From assembly GCF_019402445.1 (NCBI RefSeq), contig NZ_SRZM01000139.1, positions 1 to 7,304 on the forward strand: 7,304 nt of DNA, written 5' to 3'. The position numbers and the translations under genes are program-made. The stretch is from Brachyspira pilosicoli. Lineage in GTDB: Bacteria; Spirochaetota; Brachyspiria; Brachyspirales; Brachyspiraceae. The notes below the pieces were generated by a model. It was not told the DNA's origin. It saw nothing but the letters and a program-made list of their open reading frames with translations, and made no database searches. Shown here piece by piece: positions 1 to 6,021 of this stretch (positions are counted from its first letter, which is position 1; every line of letters begins with the position of its first letter).

Positions 1-307
1 TTTTGATAATACTAATATAAAAACAATTAATAAAATAAATAATCGTTTTTATGTATTATTAGAAGATAATTGTTCACTGATATTTAATGATACAGGAATC
101 TGGTGTGAAGTAGATGGTAAAGATAAACCTATACCAACTAATTTTATACCAGAAAACGTGATGTATACAGTTAACAAAACTAATCCAAATACAAATATAT
201 TAAAAATAGTAAAGAAATGGAATACTTACATTATAACATTAGATACTCATATTAATATATTTATAGATTCTTCAGGAATGCTTGTAGGACAAAAGATTCC
301 AGATTAA
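1..307 (+). CDS. PepSY-like repeat protein, 5'-truncated by the window edge
   Basis: An open frame enters from the left edge (first full codon at 2) and runs 101 codons to TAA at 305-307. The start and any signal peptide lie outside the window. The visible part has the same two-repeat plan as the next gene: the end of a first repeat, then a linker and a second repeat with 'IPENVMYTVNKTNPNTNI' and 'IVKKWNTYIITL'. The last four residues before the end region, 'VGQK', match the neighbour's 'LGQK' closely. The repeat pattern (helix, then a K-rich turn, then a strand with 'W..Y...L', then a D-x-G turn) resembles the PepSY-like/BLIP-like small periplasmic domains. By alignment to its paralogue about 39 N-terminal residues are missing. 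It is followed after 10 nt by its paralogue, so the two are probably co-transcribed. Function is unknown; a periplasmic role is inferred from the paralogue's signal peptide. Confidence 0.8.
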   Translation, partial: FDNTNIKTINKINNRFYVLLEDNCSLIFNDTGIWCEVDGKDKPIPTNFIPENVMYTVNKTNPNTNILKIVKKWNTYIITLDTHINIFIDSSGMLVGQKIPD

Positions 308-317
308 AAGGATAGTA

Positions 318-737
318 ATGAAAAAAGTATTTATATTATTAATTATATTTAGCTCAATACTTGTTGCAGATGACTGGAAAGTTGATCCTAATGAGCTTCC
401 ACAAAGCACTATAGATTTTATAAATAACTTCTTTCCAAATAATAGAATAATATTAGCAGAAAGAGATAGGAAAAAATATGAAATAGTGCTTGAAAATGGA
501 GTGGAATTAGAGTTTTTTATCAATGGAGAGTTTAAAGAAGTAGAAGGTAACTATGTAGCAGTACCTCCAGAAATATTACCAAAAACTGTAGCAAACACAG
601 TATCTGTAACATTCCCAAATACTACTATAACAAAAATAAAAAAGAAATGGAACCTATATGAAGTGAAACTTAATAATTCTATGGCACTTTATATAGATGT
701 TAATGGACAGCTTTTAGGACAAAAATTTGATGATTAA
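318..737 (+). CDS. Exported PepSY-like two-repeat protein
   Basis: This encodes a 139-aa protein. Residues 1-17 (MKK, then a hydrophobic stretch ending ILVA) look like a Sec signal peptide with cleavage near A17, giving a periplasmic product; there is no lipobox Cys. The mature part holds two homologous repeats of about 49 residues. Repeat 1 is residues 27-75 (LP..., FP at 39-40, YEIVLENG at 54-61). Repeat 2 is residues 87-135 (LP..., FP at 99-100, YEVKLNN at 114-120). This layout is that of PepSY-like (BLIP-like) domains, which are small and often found in tandem; their ligands are mostly unknown. The start is supported by AAAGGA at 307-312, 5 nt before ATG, overlapping the stop of the upstream paralogue, so translation is probably coupled. 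It is a tandem duplicate of the gene at 1-307. The family assignment is from pattern only and the function is not known. Confidence 0.85.
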   Translation: MKKVFILLIIFSSILVADDWKVDPNELPQSTIDFINNFFPNNRIILAERDRKKYEIVLENGVELEFFINGEFKEVEGNYVAVPPEILPKTVANTVSVTFPNTTITKIKKKWNLYEVKLNNSMALYIDVNGQLLGQKFDD

Positions 738-763
738 TATGCAATTTTATCTTTATTGCTTAC

Positions 764-792
764 TTGACAATTTAAAATTATTCTATTATATT
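764..792 (+). promoter_or_regulatory. Sigma70-type promoter for the TPR/GreA-fusion operon
   Basis: A perfect -35 hexamer TTGACA at 764-769 is followed after 17 nt by TATATT at 787-792. The expected start of transcription is near 799, giving a leader of about 45 nt before the ATG at 844. The perfect -35 and ideal spacer make this the best promoter in the window. An inverted repeat TTCTAT (781-786) / ATAGAA (800-805) brackets the -10 and start site and could be an operator, although such AT-rich pairs also arise by chance here. Confidence 0.7.
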
Positions 793-824
793 ATATTTTA
801 TAGAATAGTATATATCTTTATACT

Positions 825-830
825 GGAGGG
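825..830 (+). promoter_or_regulatory. Strong but distant Shine-Dalgarno before the gene at 844
   Basis: GGAGGG at 825-830 is the strongest Shine-Dalgarno core in the window, but it lies 13 nt from the ATG at 844, longer than the usual 5-9 nt. A TGA at 838-840 is in frame with that ATG, so the gene cannot start between them. A T-run (832-838) fills the gap. No other initiation codon in this frame fits the site better. Confidence 0.6.
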
Positions 831-843
831 CTTTTTTTGATTT

Positions 844-1824
844 ATGGCTGATGAACTATTTTCGAGAAAAGAAACAGTAAAAGATATTTTTTTAATTGTA
901 GAAGAAAAATTAAAAAAAGGTCTATTCCAAGACTCTATGGAAGATTTGGATAGAATTATGTCTATGGACTTTGAATATCCAAATCTATATGAAAATATAT
1001 CTTGTGTGAAGTTTTGGATTAATAGAGTAGGCAAAATAGAAAGTGTTAAAGGAGATTATTTAGAATACTGTAAGTTTTTAGATTTATCTTATAAAAAGTT
1101 TGAAGAGTTTATAAAGAATAAATCGTATAATAAAACTTTGATAGCAATAAAGGCCATTCATTACTTTATATACAACAGCATTATAACAACTATAATGCAA
1201 AAAAATGTAGAAGAAATTAGAGGTAAAGATGAATTACATTTACTAGCTAATGCTTTTATAGAACTTAATGATTATTCTAGAGCATTAAAAGCATATGAAT
1301 ATTTAAATGTAATAGAGCCTTATAATGGTAATACGCTTTCAAATATAGCACAAATTAATCATATATTAGGAGATACTAAGAAAGCAAAAATGTATATTAG
1401 AGATGCTTTGTTTTATGCTCCTTTAGATATAGAATTTGAAAGAATTACTATTGATGCGGTAAGAGAGATTAGAGATATTATTATAAGAAGAGGTATTCAT
1501 AATAATAGTCAGGAAGAAATCATCTCTTGGATGAGTGCTTATGGCGAACTTATGAATATATTAGATATTAAAAGAGAATTAACTAAAGAAGAAGAATTTG
1601 AATTAAGAAAAAATATATCTAAACTAGAAGCAGATTATAGAAAATTAAAACTAAGAGAAACTACTGCTCCAAAACTTTTATCTGCATATGCTTTTTTAAC
1701 AACATATTTAATAATGAGGCATACAGAAGAAGATATGGATGAAATTAAAATATGGGGCAGAAAAATGTCTGAAATAGATAAAGATTTGCTTCAATTTTAT
1801 ATAAAAATTTTAAATAAGGGGTAA
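844..1824 (+). CDS. TPR-repeat protein, 326 aa, first gene of the GreA-fusion operon
   Basis: This is a soluble, mostly helical protein with no signal peptide or membrane segment, so it is probably cytoplasmic. Two clear tetratricopeptide repeats lie at about residues 129-162 (LLANAFIELNDYSRALKAYE) and 163-196 (NIAQINHILGDTKKAKMYI), each with the A/G...Y/A...P spacing of the TPR fold. The N-terminal 120 residues are helical and lack a recognisable motif. Residues 243-271 are a charged K/E-rich helix. TPRs bind other proteins. The start follows an in-frame TGA at 838-840, and the Shine-Dalgarno is strong but 13 nt away. The stop lies 4 nt before the next gene, whose Shine-Dalgarno sits inside this gene's end, so the two are almost certainly co-translated. 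The likely job is a partner or scaffold for the 735-aa protein; this is inferred from context, as I do not recognise a named family. Confidence 0.85.
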   Translation: MADELFSRKETVKDIFLIVEEKLKKGLFQDSMEDLDRIMSMDFEYPNLYENISCVKFWINRVGKIESVKGDYLEYCKFLDLSYKKFEEFIKNKSYNKTLIAIKAIHYFIYNSIITTIMQKNVEEIRGKDELHLLANAFIELNDYSRALKAYEYLNVIEPYNGNTLSNIAQINHILGDTKKAKMYIRDALFYAPLDIEFERITIDAVREIRDIIIRRGIHNNSQEEIISWMSAYGELMNILDIKRELTKEEEFELRKNISKLEADYRKLKLRETTAPKLLSAYAFLTTYLIMRHTEEDMDEIKIWGRKMSEIDKDLLQFYIKILNKG

Positions 1825-1828
1825 ACAG

Positions 1829-4036
1829 ATGTCAGAAGCTCTACAAAAATTAGAAAACATATTTTCAGAAGAAACTTTTACAAGAAAACCTTTATTAAAT
1901 TATACTGTGAAATATTTTGCAGATTTATCTACAATTATAAATGATATTAATAATAATGAAGAGATTAAATCTGCTTTAGATACTGCTAATTTGCAATTGC
2001 AAAAAAATGCTAATCATATATCTGCATTATATGCAAGCGGTTTTTTAAATCTTAAGCTTCAAAACTATACTGATAATACATTAGATAAACTTATAGGTAT
2101 ATTTAAAAATGCAAAAAAATGGAATATAGTAGAATATATTGCACAAAAAATATTAGATGAATATTATGAATGCGACTATGCTTTAAGATATTTAGCTAGT
2201 TATTATCAAATATCAAATAAAGAAGCGGAAGCTCTAGAGATTTTAGAGAGATTGATAAAATTTGATGTGTCAAACCCTGAATTGCCTGAAAAAATAGCTC
2301 ATACTAAAGAGTTAGCAGGAGATATTACTAGTGCTGTACACTATTATAAAATTGCATTTGAGAGAAATTTAATTAGAAAGAGAACTAATGCTGAAAGCAA
2401 TATTAAAAAAGTGCTTGAATATGAACCTGATAACTATAATTACTTATTAAAATATGAAAGTGCTTTAAAAGAATTAGTTGATGCTAATATTATGATAGAT
2501 ATATGGAAAATAATATTCTTCCACTATTTTGAGAATAATAGATTTAATGATGCTTTAAAAACTATTAAAAACTTATTAAACTATGAACAAGCTATAGTAG
2601 CACAAAATAACAAAAAAGCTAAATTTTTTAGACATAGATTAGTTGATGTTTATGAAAAATTATATCCTAATCATACACTCTTTGAAAAGATAGAAGAGAT
2701 ATCAGCTATTACAAATGTAAACAAACAGCCAAAAGCTTGTATAGAAATATTTGAAAAGTATATACAATATGATGTTGATAAATATGTTATGCATAGAAAT
2801 TTTGGTGTTGGTAAAATTAAACATATAGACATAAATGAATTAAAAATAAAATTTGTATCTCAAGAAGAAGAGAGAAAAATGACATTTGACATGGCAATAC
2901 AATCTCTCACAACTCTACCAGAAGATGATATAAATGTATATAAAGCTTATAAATTAAATGAGCTTAAAAAAATGGCAGAGGAAAATCCTACTGAACTTCT
3001 TACTATAATATTAAAATACAAAAAAACTATTAATACTAAAGATTTAAAACAAGAATTAACTGCTGCTCCTCATATAGTGATAGCAGATTCTTCTTACAAC
3101 AAATGGCTTGAAAATGCTAAGAAATCTGTAAGAGCTTCTACTACAGTGAAATTTGATAAAAACACTTTCCTTTATAATGAAGAAGCAGAAACTTATGATG
3201 CTGAGAGTTTATATAAGTTTAATAAGACAGATAATTTCCTTGAAAGATATCAAATCTACATGGAATATCTCACTTATACTCCAAATTTAAACTCTGATGA
3301 AGCAAAAGAAATGTATAATTATTTTGTTGATACAGCAAAAGATAAAAAAGCTCCTAGCGACAATAGAATAATAAGCACAATATATCTAAAAACACAAAAT
3401 GATACTAATAAAGATATACCTATGCTTTCTGAGCTTATAAAAGAAGTTGATAACTATACTCATATATACGAAATATTACCATCTTCAAATTATAGAGATA
3501 AATTTGTAAAAGCTATACAAGAAGGAAAACCAGATGAATATTATAATATCATATTAAAAATATTATATTCACCTCAGGTAAAAAACCATTATTTAATAGT
3601 AAACAAATTATTCTCTGACGGCAAAGTTGATATGCTTGCTAAAACGATAGATGATATATTCTTACATTACAAAGAATACCCAGAATCTTTTGTTTATTTT
3701 GCTCAAAAGATACTTGATGGTGAGTATTATGATGAAATAGAGGGAGATATAAAAATTAATAAAAACTCTCTAATGATAGGTTTATTAAGCATAATACCTA
3801 ATTTATCAAAAATGCTAGACAATAAAGAAACATCTCCTCAGGGAAGAAAGTTAATAAAAATAGTATATGATTTAGTATTTGATAAGGCTTATTTGCTTAA
3901 GTTTATAGAAACAGAAAATGAGGAAGATGTAAAAATAGTATTTAGTGAATTCCAAAAGCTAGTTAATTTGGAACAGCATTATAAAACAGATATAATAACA
4001 GCTGTATTAAAGAGATTCCCAAATTGGAAAATATAA
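1829..4036 (+). CDS. GreA-fusion-family TPR protein lacking the GreA domain
   Basis: This 735-aa cytoplasmic protein matches, over its whole length, the long N-terminal region of spirochaete GreA fusion proteins (Borrelia and Treponema 'transcript cleavage factor/unknown domain fusion'). The shared landmarks are MSEAL at the start, IFKNAKKWNIVEYIAQKILD at 91-110, TPR-like helices at about 116-180, YVMHRNFGVGKI at 319-330 followed by a basic/Met-rich stretch to about 363, and a NKWLENAKK segment. It ends at KRFPNWKI, the point where the GreA coiled coil and C-terminal domain begin in the fusions. The stop is a genuine TAA followed by a terminator, with no GreA sequence in any frame downstream. 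GreA rescues backtracked RNA polymerase by stimulating transcript cleavage; that activity is not encoded here. The ATG is set by AAGGGG at 1816-1821, 7 nt upstream, overlapping the previous gene's end. The family match is from memory of the sequences. The role without GreA is unknown, possibly RNA-polymerase binding. Confidence 0.85.
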   Translation: MSEALQKLENIFSEETFTRKPLLNYTVKYFADLSTIINDINNNEEIKSALDTANLQLQKNANHISALYASGFLNLKLQNYTDNTLDKLIGIFKNAKKWNIVEYIAQKILDEYYECDYALRYLASYYQISNKEAEALEILERLIKFDVSNPELPEKIAHTKELAGDITSAVHYYKIAFERNLIRKRTNAESNIKKVLEYEPDNYNYLLKYESALKELVDANIMIDIWKIIFFHYFENNRFNDALKTIKNLLNYEQAIVAQNNKKAKFFRHRLVDVYEKLYPNHTLFEKIEEISAITNVNKQPKACIEIFEKYIQYDVDKYVMHRNFGVGKIKHIDINELKIKFVSQEEERKMTFDMAIQSLTTLPEDDINVYKAYKLNELKKMAEENPTELLTIILKYKKTINTKDLKQELTAAPHIVIADSSYNKWLENAKKSVRASTTVKFDKNTFLYNEEAETYDAESLYKFNKTDNFLERYQIYMEYLTYTPNLNSDEAKEMYNYFVDTAKDKKAPSDNRIISTIYLKTQNDTNKDIPMLSELIKEVDNYTHIYEILPSSNYRDKFVKAIQEGKPDEYYNIILKILYSPQVKNHYLIVNKLFSDGKVDMLAKTIDDIFLHYKEYPESFVYFAQKILDGEYYDEIEGDIKINKNSLMIGLLSIIPNLSKMLDNKETSPQGRKLIKIVYDLVFDKAYLLKFIETENEEDVKIVFSEFQKLVNLEQHYKTDIITAVLKRFPNWKI

Positions 4037-4060
4037 TTAAATAAATATTTTTATTAATAA

Positions 4061-4100
4061 AAAAGAGTGCAAGTAGTAAATCTTGCACTCTTTATTTTTT
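4061..4100 (+). terminator. Intrinsic terminator of the plus-strand operon, possibly bidirectional
   Basis: A perfect 12-bp inverted repeat, AAAGAGTGCAAG at 4062-4073 and CTTGCACTCTTT at 4082-4093, has an 8-nt loop and is followed by ATTTTTT on the plus strand. It starts 25 nt after the stop of the 735-aa gene. Read on the minus strand it also ends in a T-run, so it could stop minus-strand transcripts that run through from 4520. Confidence 0.9.
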
Positions 4101-4137
4101 ATATACTAAAATTTTGTAGGTTTGTAATTTTTTTATT

Positions 4138-4199
4138 GTTCTTTTTCCCGCCTTACACGGTGTGGACTTCGTCAAAGAACCAAAAAGTGCAAGTTCTTT
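4138..4199. repeat. GC-rich hairpin module, copy 1, with a third pairing arm
   Basis: GTTCTTT at 4138-4144 and AAAGAAC at 4174-4180 form a 7-bp outer stem around a GC-rich interior (4145-4173, about 59% GC) that contains CGCC (4149-4152) and CTTCG (4167-4171). A further GTTCTTT at 4193-4199 can pair with the same AAAGAAC, so two mutually exclusive hairpins are possible. It shares its plan with the module at 4272-4319. The composition is far above the surrounding DNA. It is probably a copy of a dispersed non-coding repeat or a structured RNA. Confidence 0.55.
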
Positions 4200-4271
4200 A
4201 GCTTTATATATTGGAATGTGTATTAAATATATTATGAAATCTAAATTTTACCTAAAAATGTAGTCTTTTTG

Positions 4272-4319
4272 CTTCTTTGGGTCACGCCGCAAGGGCACTC
4301 CCTTCGGTCGCAAAAGAAG
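4272..4319. repeat. GC-rich hairpin module, copy 2
   Basis: CTTCTTT at 4272-4278 and AAAGAAG at 4313-4319 form the outer stem. The interior (4279-4311, about 73% GC) contains CGCC (4285-4288), an inner stem AAGGG (4291-4295) / CCCTT (4300-4304), and CTTCG (4302-4306). The order TTCTTT, CGCC, 13-14 nt, CTTCG, TC, AAAGAA is the same as in the module at 4138-4180, in the same orientation, so the two look like diverged direct copies 134-139 bp apart. Neither copy is followed by a T-run, so simple termination is unlikely. Confidence 0.55.
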
Positions 4320-4519
4320 TAGGGGTTTGGGGACTAGTCCACAAAATTAATTAAAATAAAAAATAGATTTTGAAAAATTTAAAAATTTTTGGTATATATG
4401 AAAAAGTTAATAATATATTTAAAACATACATCATTAATACATAATAATACTTATATCATAAAAAACTATAATACATATTCACTAAATAATAAAAGTTCAT
4501 AAAATAATTTTAATATATA

Positions 4520-5266
4520 CTAATCTCTTTTAAAATACGGAGATAAATCTATATATTCATCATCTAGCCAAGAAGAAGCTACACATTCATATTTATTTTT
4601 ACTTAATTTATAAATTTGATACTCTATCTTTTCATCTCTTCCTACAACTCTCTCTTTATACTCTACCAACATCTCGCTTATTCCATCATCATCAATATCT
4701 CTAAAAGCAAATTTCATCTCATTTACAACACCGCTTTTCATAGAATTAATCTCTCTATAATAAGATACATCAGCAACCAAACTAATTTTATTATCTTCAA
4801 TTCTAAAAATATAAAGATAAATATCCCTATCCTCTCCACTATCATTGAGTATATAATATTTTATAATACCAACTTCATTTTTCTTATCATAAAAACTCTC
4901 TAAATCTATAGCAGCATTTTTTCCAATTCTAGAAGATTGATAAGAAAACTTTTCATCTAAATTGCTTCCATAAACAGATATCTTCTCTCCTTCAAGAGAA
5001 CTAATCAAAGCTATAAACTCGTTTCCTTTTGAAGAGTCTAAAACATCTGCTATCACTATAGAATATACTTTATATCCATCTCTTTCTAATTTCGTTTTTA
5101 AACTATCTGCCTGAGAATATTCACTACTGTCTATAACACTATCACTATTATAATAAACAATATCTCCAGAGCCTTGCAAATTAAATAATGCATTAATATC
5201 ATCATTAGCCGCATATAAACTCATAAAGCTAAAAATAAAAAAACAAAAAATAAAGACTTTTCTCAT
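4520..5266 (-). CDS. Exported protein of unknown function with a DxDxDG calcium-type loop
   Basis: This encodes 248 aa. Residues 1-20 (MRK, then Phe-rich hydrophobic, ending LYAA) form a Sec signal peptide, with cleavage near A19/A20; no lipobox is seen. The mature protein is rich in Ser, Asp, Glu, Tyr and Lys and predicted to be beta-rich. The one recognisable motif is residues 190-198, D-I-D-D-D-G-I-S-E, a DxDxDG loop like those in EF-hand, dockerin and FG-GAP/VCBS repeat proteins; the following 'EMLVEY' strand fits an FG-GAP-type 'D.D.DG..E' blade. Only one such loop is present, so it is not a full propeller. It lies 20 nt after the preceding gene at 5287-5949, so the two are probably one transcript. 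The Shine-Dalgarno is weak (GGA about 10 nt before the ATG), suggesting coupled translation. It ends in TAG. I do not recognise the family. Confidence 0.8.
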   Translation of the reverse strand: MRKVFIFCFFIFSFMSLYAANDDINALFNLQGSGDIVYYNSDSVIDSSEYSQADSLKTKLERDGYKVYSIVIADVLDSSKGNEFIALISSLEGEKISVYGSNLDEKFSYQSSRIGKNAAIDLESFYDKKNEVGIIKYYILNDSGEDRDIYLYIFRIEDNKISLVADVSYYREINSMKSGVVNEMKFAFRDIDDDGISEMLVEYKERVVGRDEKIEYQIYKLSKNKYECVASSWLDDEYIDLSPYFKRD

Positions 5267-5286
5267 AATAAAATATCCAATAATAC

Positions 5287-5949
5287 TTATTTGGAAGACA
5301 CTTTTATATCAACAAACTTTATTTGAGAGTTTACTTTACCATCAGAACTTTTATATTTAATAATTTCAGGAACAGTATAATTATCAATATTTGTGTATGA
5401 TATATCAACATCATAAATCTTTGATTTTTTATTATAATAATCAGCACTTTCCACCAAAAGACTATTTTTATCAATTGTGTAATTTATACTGTAGTCTTTA
5501 TTCTCACCAACAGCCCTTAATACAACTTCGTATTTATCATTATCTTCTTTTACAGAATCAACAGTAAACTTCTTTGAAAGCGAACTATAACTCTCTGATA
5601 CAATAGCATAAAACCCAACAGTTTCTAAAGGCTCTTCAAACACAGAAAACATCTTAGCATAAAAACTATCAACATTTTCAAGCACAATGTTTGGTTTAGA
5701 GTTTTGTACTAGAGTAAACTTTAATCTAATTTTGTCTTTTGAAGAGAGATAATTTTTTGCAGGTATAGTTGATATTTGAGCTTCTACTATTTTACCTTCT
5801 ATATATGCATCGAAACGTTTTGGATATATAGTTGTATAATTATCTTTTATTTTGTTATAAAGCTCTTCAAAAGAAATATCCTGAGAGTGAAGTAAATTAA
5901 AAAAAGATAATAAAAAAAGTAAAGTTATAAAAGTAAAGTATTTTCTCAT
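5287..5949 (-). CDS. Exported protein, possible LolA-like fold
   Basis: This encodes 220 aa. Residues 1-22 (MRK, hydrophobic core FITLLFLLSFFNLL, then HS) form a signal peptide with probable cleavage before Q23 or D24. There is no Cys, so it is a soluble periplasmic or extracellular protein rather than a lipoprotein. After an N-terminal helix (about 25-40) the protein is a string of amphipathic strands. The stretch from about 156 to 216 (YTIDKNSLLVESADYY, then VDISYTNIDNYTVPEIIKY, then IKFVDIKV) has the order of strands seen in outer-membrane lipoprotein-sorting (LolA/LolB-like) proteins: 'ID....L...' followed by 'Y......P..i'. This is a weak, fold-level guess. AAGGAAG at 5965-5971 lies about 14-15 nt before the ATG, unusually far. 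It precedes the gene at 4520-5266 by 20 nt, and both begin MRK plus a Phe-rich signal peptide. Confidence 0.8.
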   Translation of the reverse strand: MRKYFTFITLLFLLSFFNLLHSQDISFEELYNKIKDNYTTIYPKRFDAYIEGKIVEAQISTIPAKNYLSSKDKIRLKFTLVQNSKPNIVLENVDSFYAKMFSVFEEPLETVGFYAIVSESYSSLSKKFTVDSVKEDNDKYEVVLRAVGENKDYSINYTIDKNSLLVESADYYNKKSKIYDVDISYTNIDNYTVPEIIKYKSSDGKVNSQIKFVDIKVSSK

Positions 5950-5964
5950 AGTTTTTTTAATTGT

Positions 5965-6010
5965 CTTCCTTAAAAGTTATTATCGTAATATATATAATTT
6001 GCTTAAACAA
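5965..6010 (-). promoter_or_regulatory. Possible weak promoter and distant Shine-Dalgarno for the exported-protein pair
   Basis: In the 72-nt gap after tatD, the minus strand reads TTGTTT (6010-6005), a 17-nt spacer, then TACGAT (5987-5982). This is a partial match to the sigma70 consensus with ideal spacing. Transcription would start near 5975, just ahead of AAGGAAG (5971-5965). That Shine-Dalgarno lies about 14-15 nt from the ATG at 5949. AT-rich sequence gives such matches easily, so this is tentative; transcription from the HIT-tatD unit may also continue through. Confidence 0.3.
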
Positions 6011-6021
6011 AAATAATTATG

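Larger units (their letters stand above)
4037..4519. other. Intergenic region between convergent genes, 483 nt
   Basis: No gene is supported here. In order the stretch holds the terminator of the plus-strand operon (4061-4100), an AT-rich spacer, two GC-rich hairpin modules (4138-4180 and 4272-4319), a 10-bp palindrome GGACTAGTCC at 4331-4340, and about 180 nt of very AT-rich DNA up to the stop of the minus-strand gene at 4520. A frame through the second module (about 4268-4355) is open but short, has no Shine-Dalgarno and no credible start. I saw no clear terminator dedicated to the minus-strand operon. Confidence 0.75.

Noticed and set aside
741..759. Possible terminator after the PepSY-like gene (GCAAT / ATTGC, 9-nt loop)
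   Set aside because: The stem has only 5 bp and is not followed by a T-run; the next bases lead into the -35 of the downstream promoter.
4138..4320. tRNA or CRISPR repeat in the GC-rich stretch
   Set aside because: There is no cloverleaf or acceptor/T-arm pattern, and only two diverged modules with unequal spacing, not regular repeats and spacers.
4268..4355. Open frame through the GC-rich module 2 (FASLGHAARALPSVAKEVG...)
   Set aside because: It has no start codon with a Shine-Dalgarno, is short, and its codon use is unlike every gene here; hairpin pairing explains the sequence better.
4037..4519. Search for a frameshifted or detached GreA domain after the 735-aa gene
   Set aside because: No GreA-like coiled coil or GDLxENAEY-type motif is readable in any frame, and a strong terminator starts at 4061.
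4616..4903. Plus-strand open frame opposite the DxDxDG protein gene
   Set aside because: It is an Ile/Asn-rich antisense shadow of a gene with a signal peptide and proper operon spacing.
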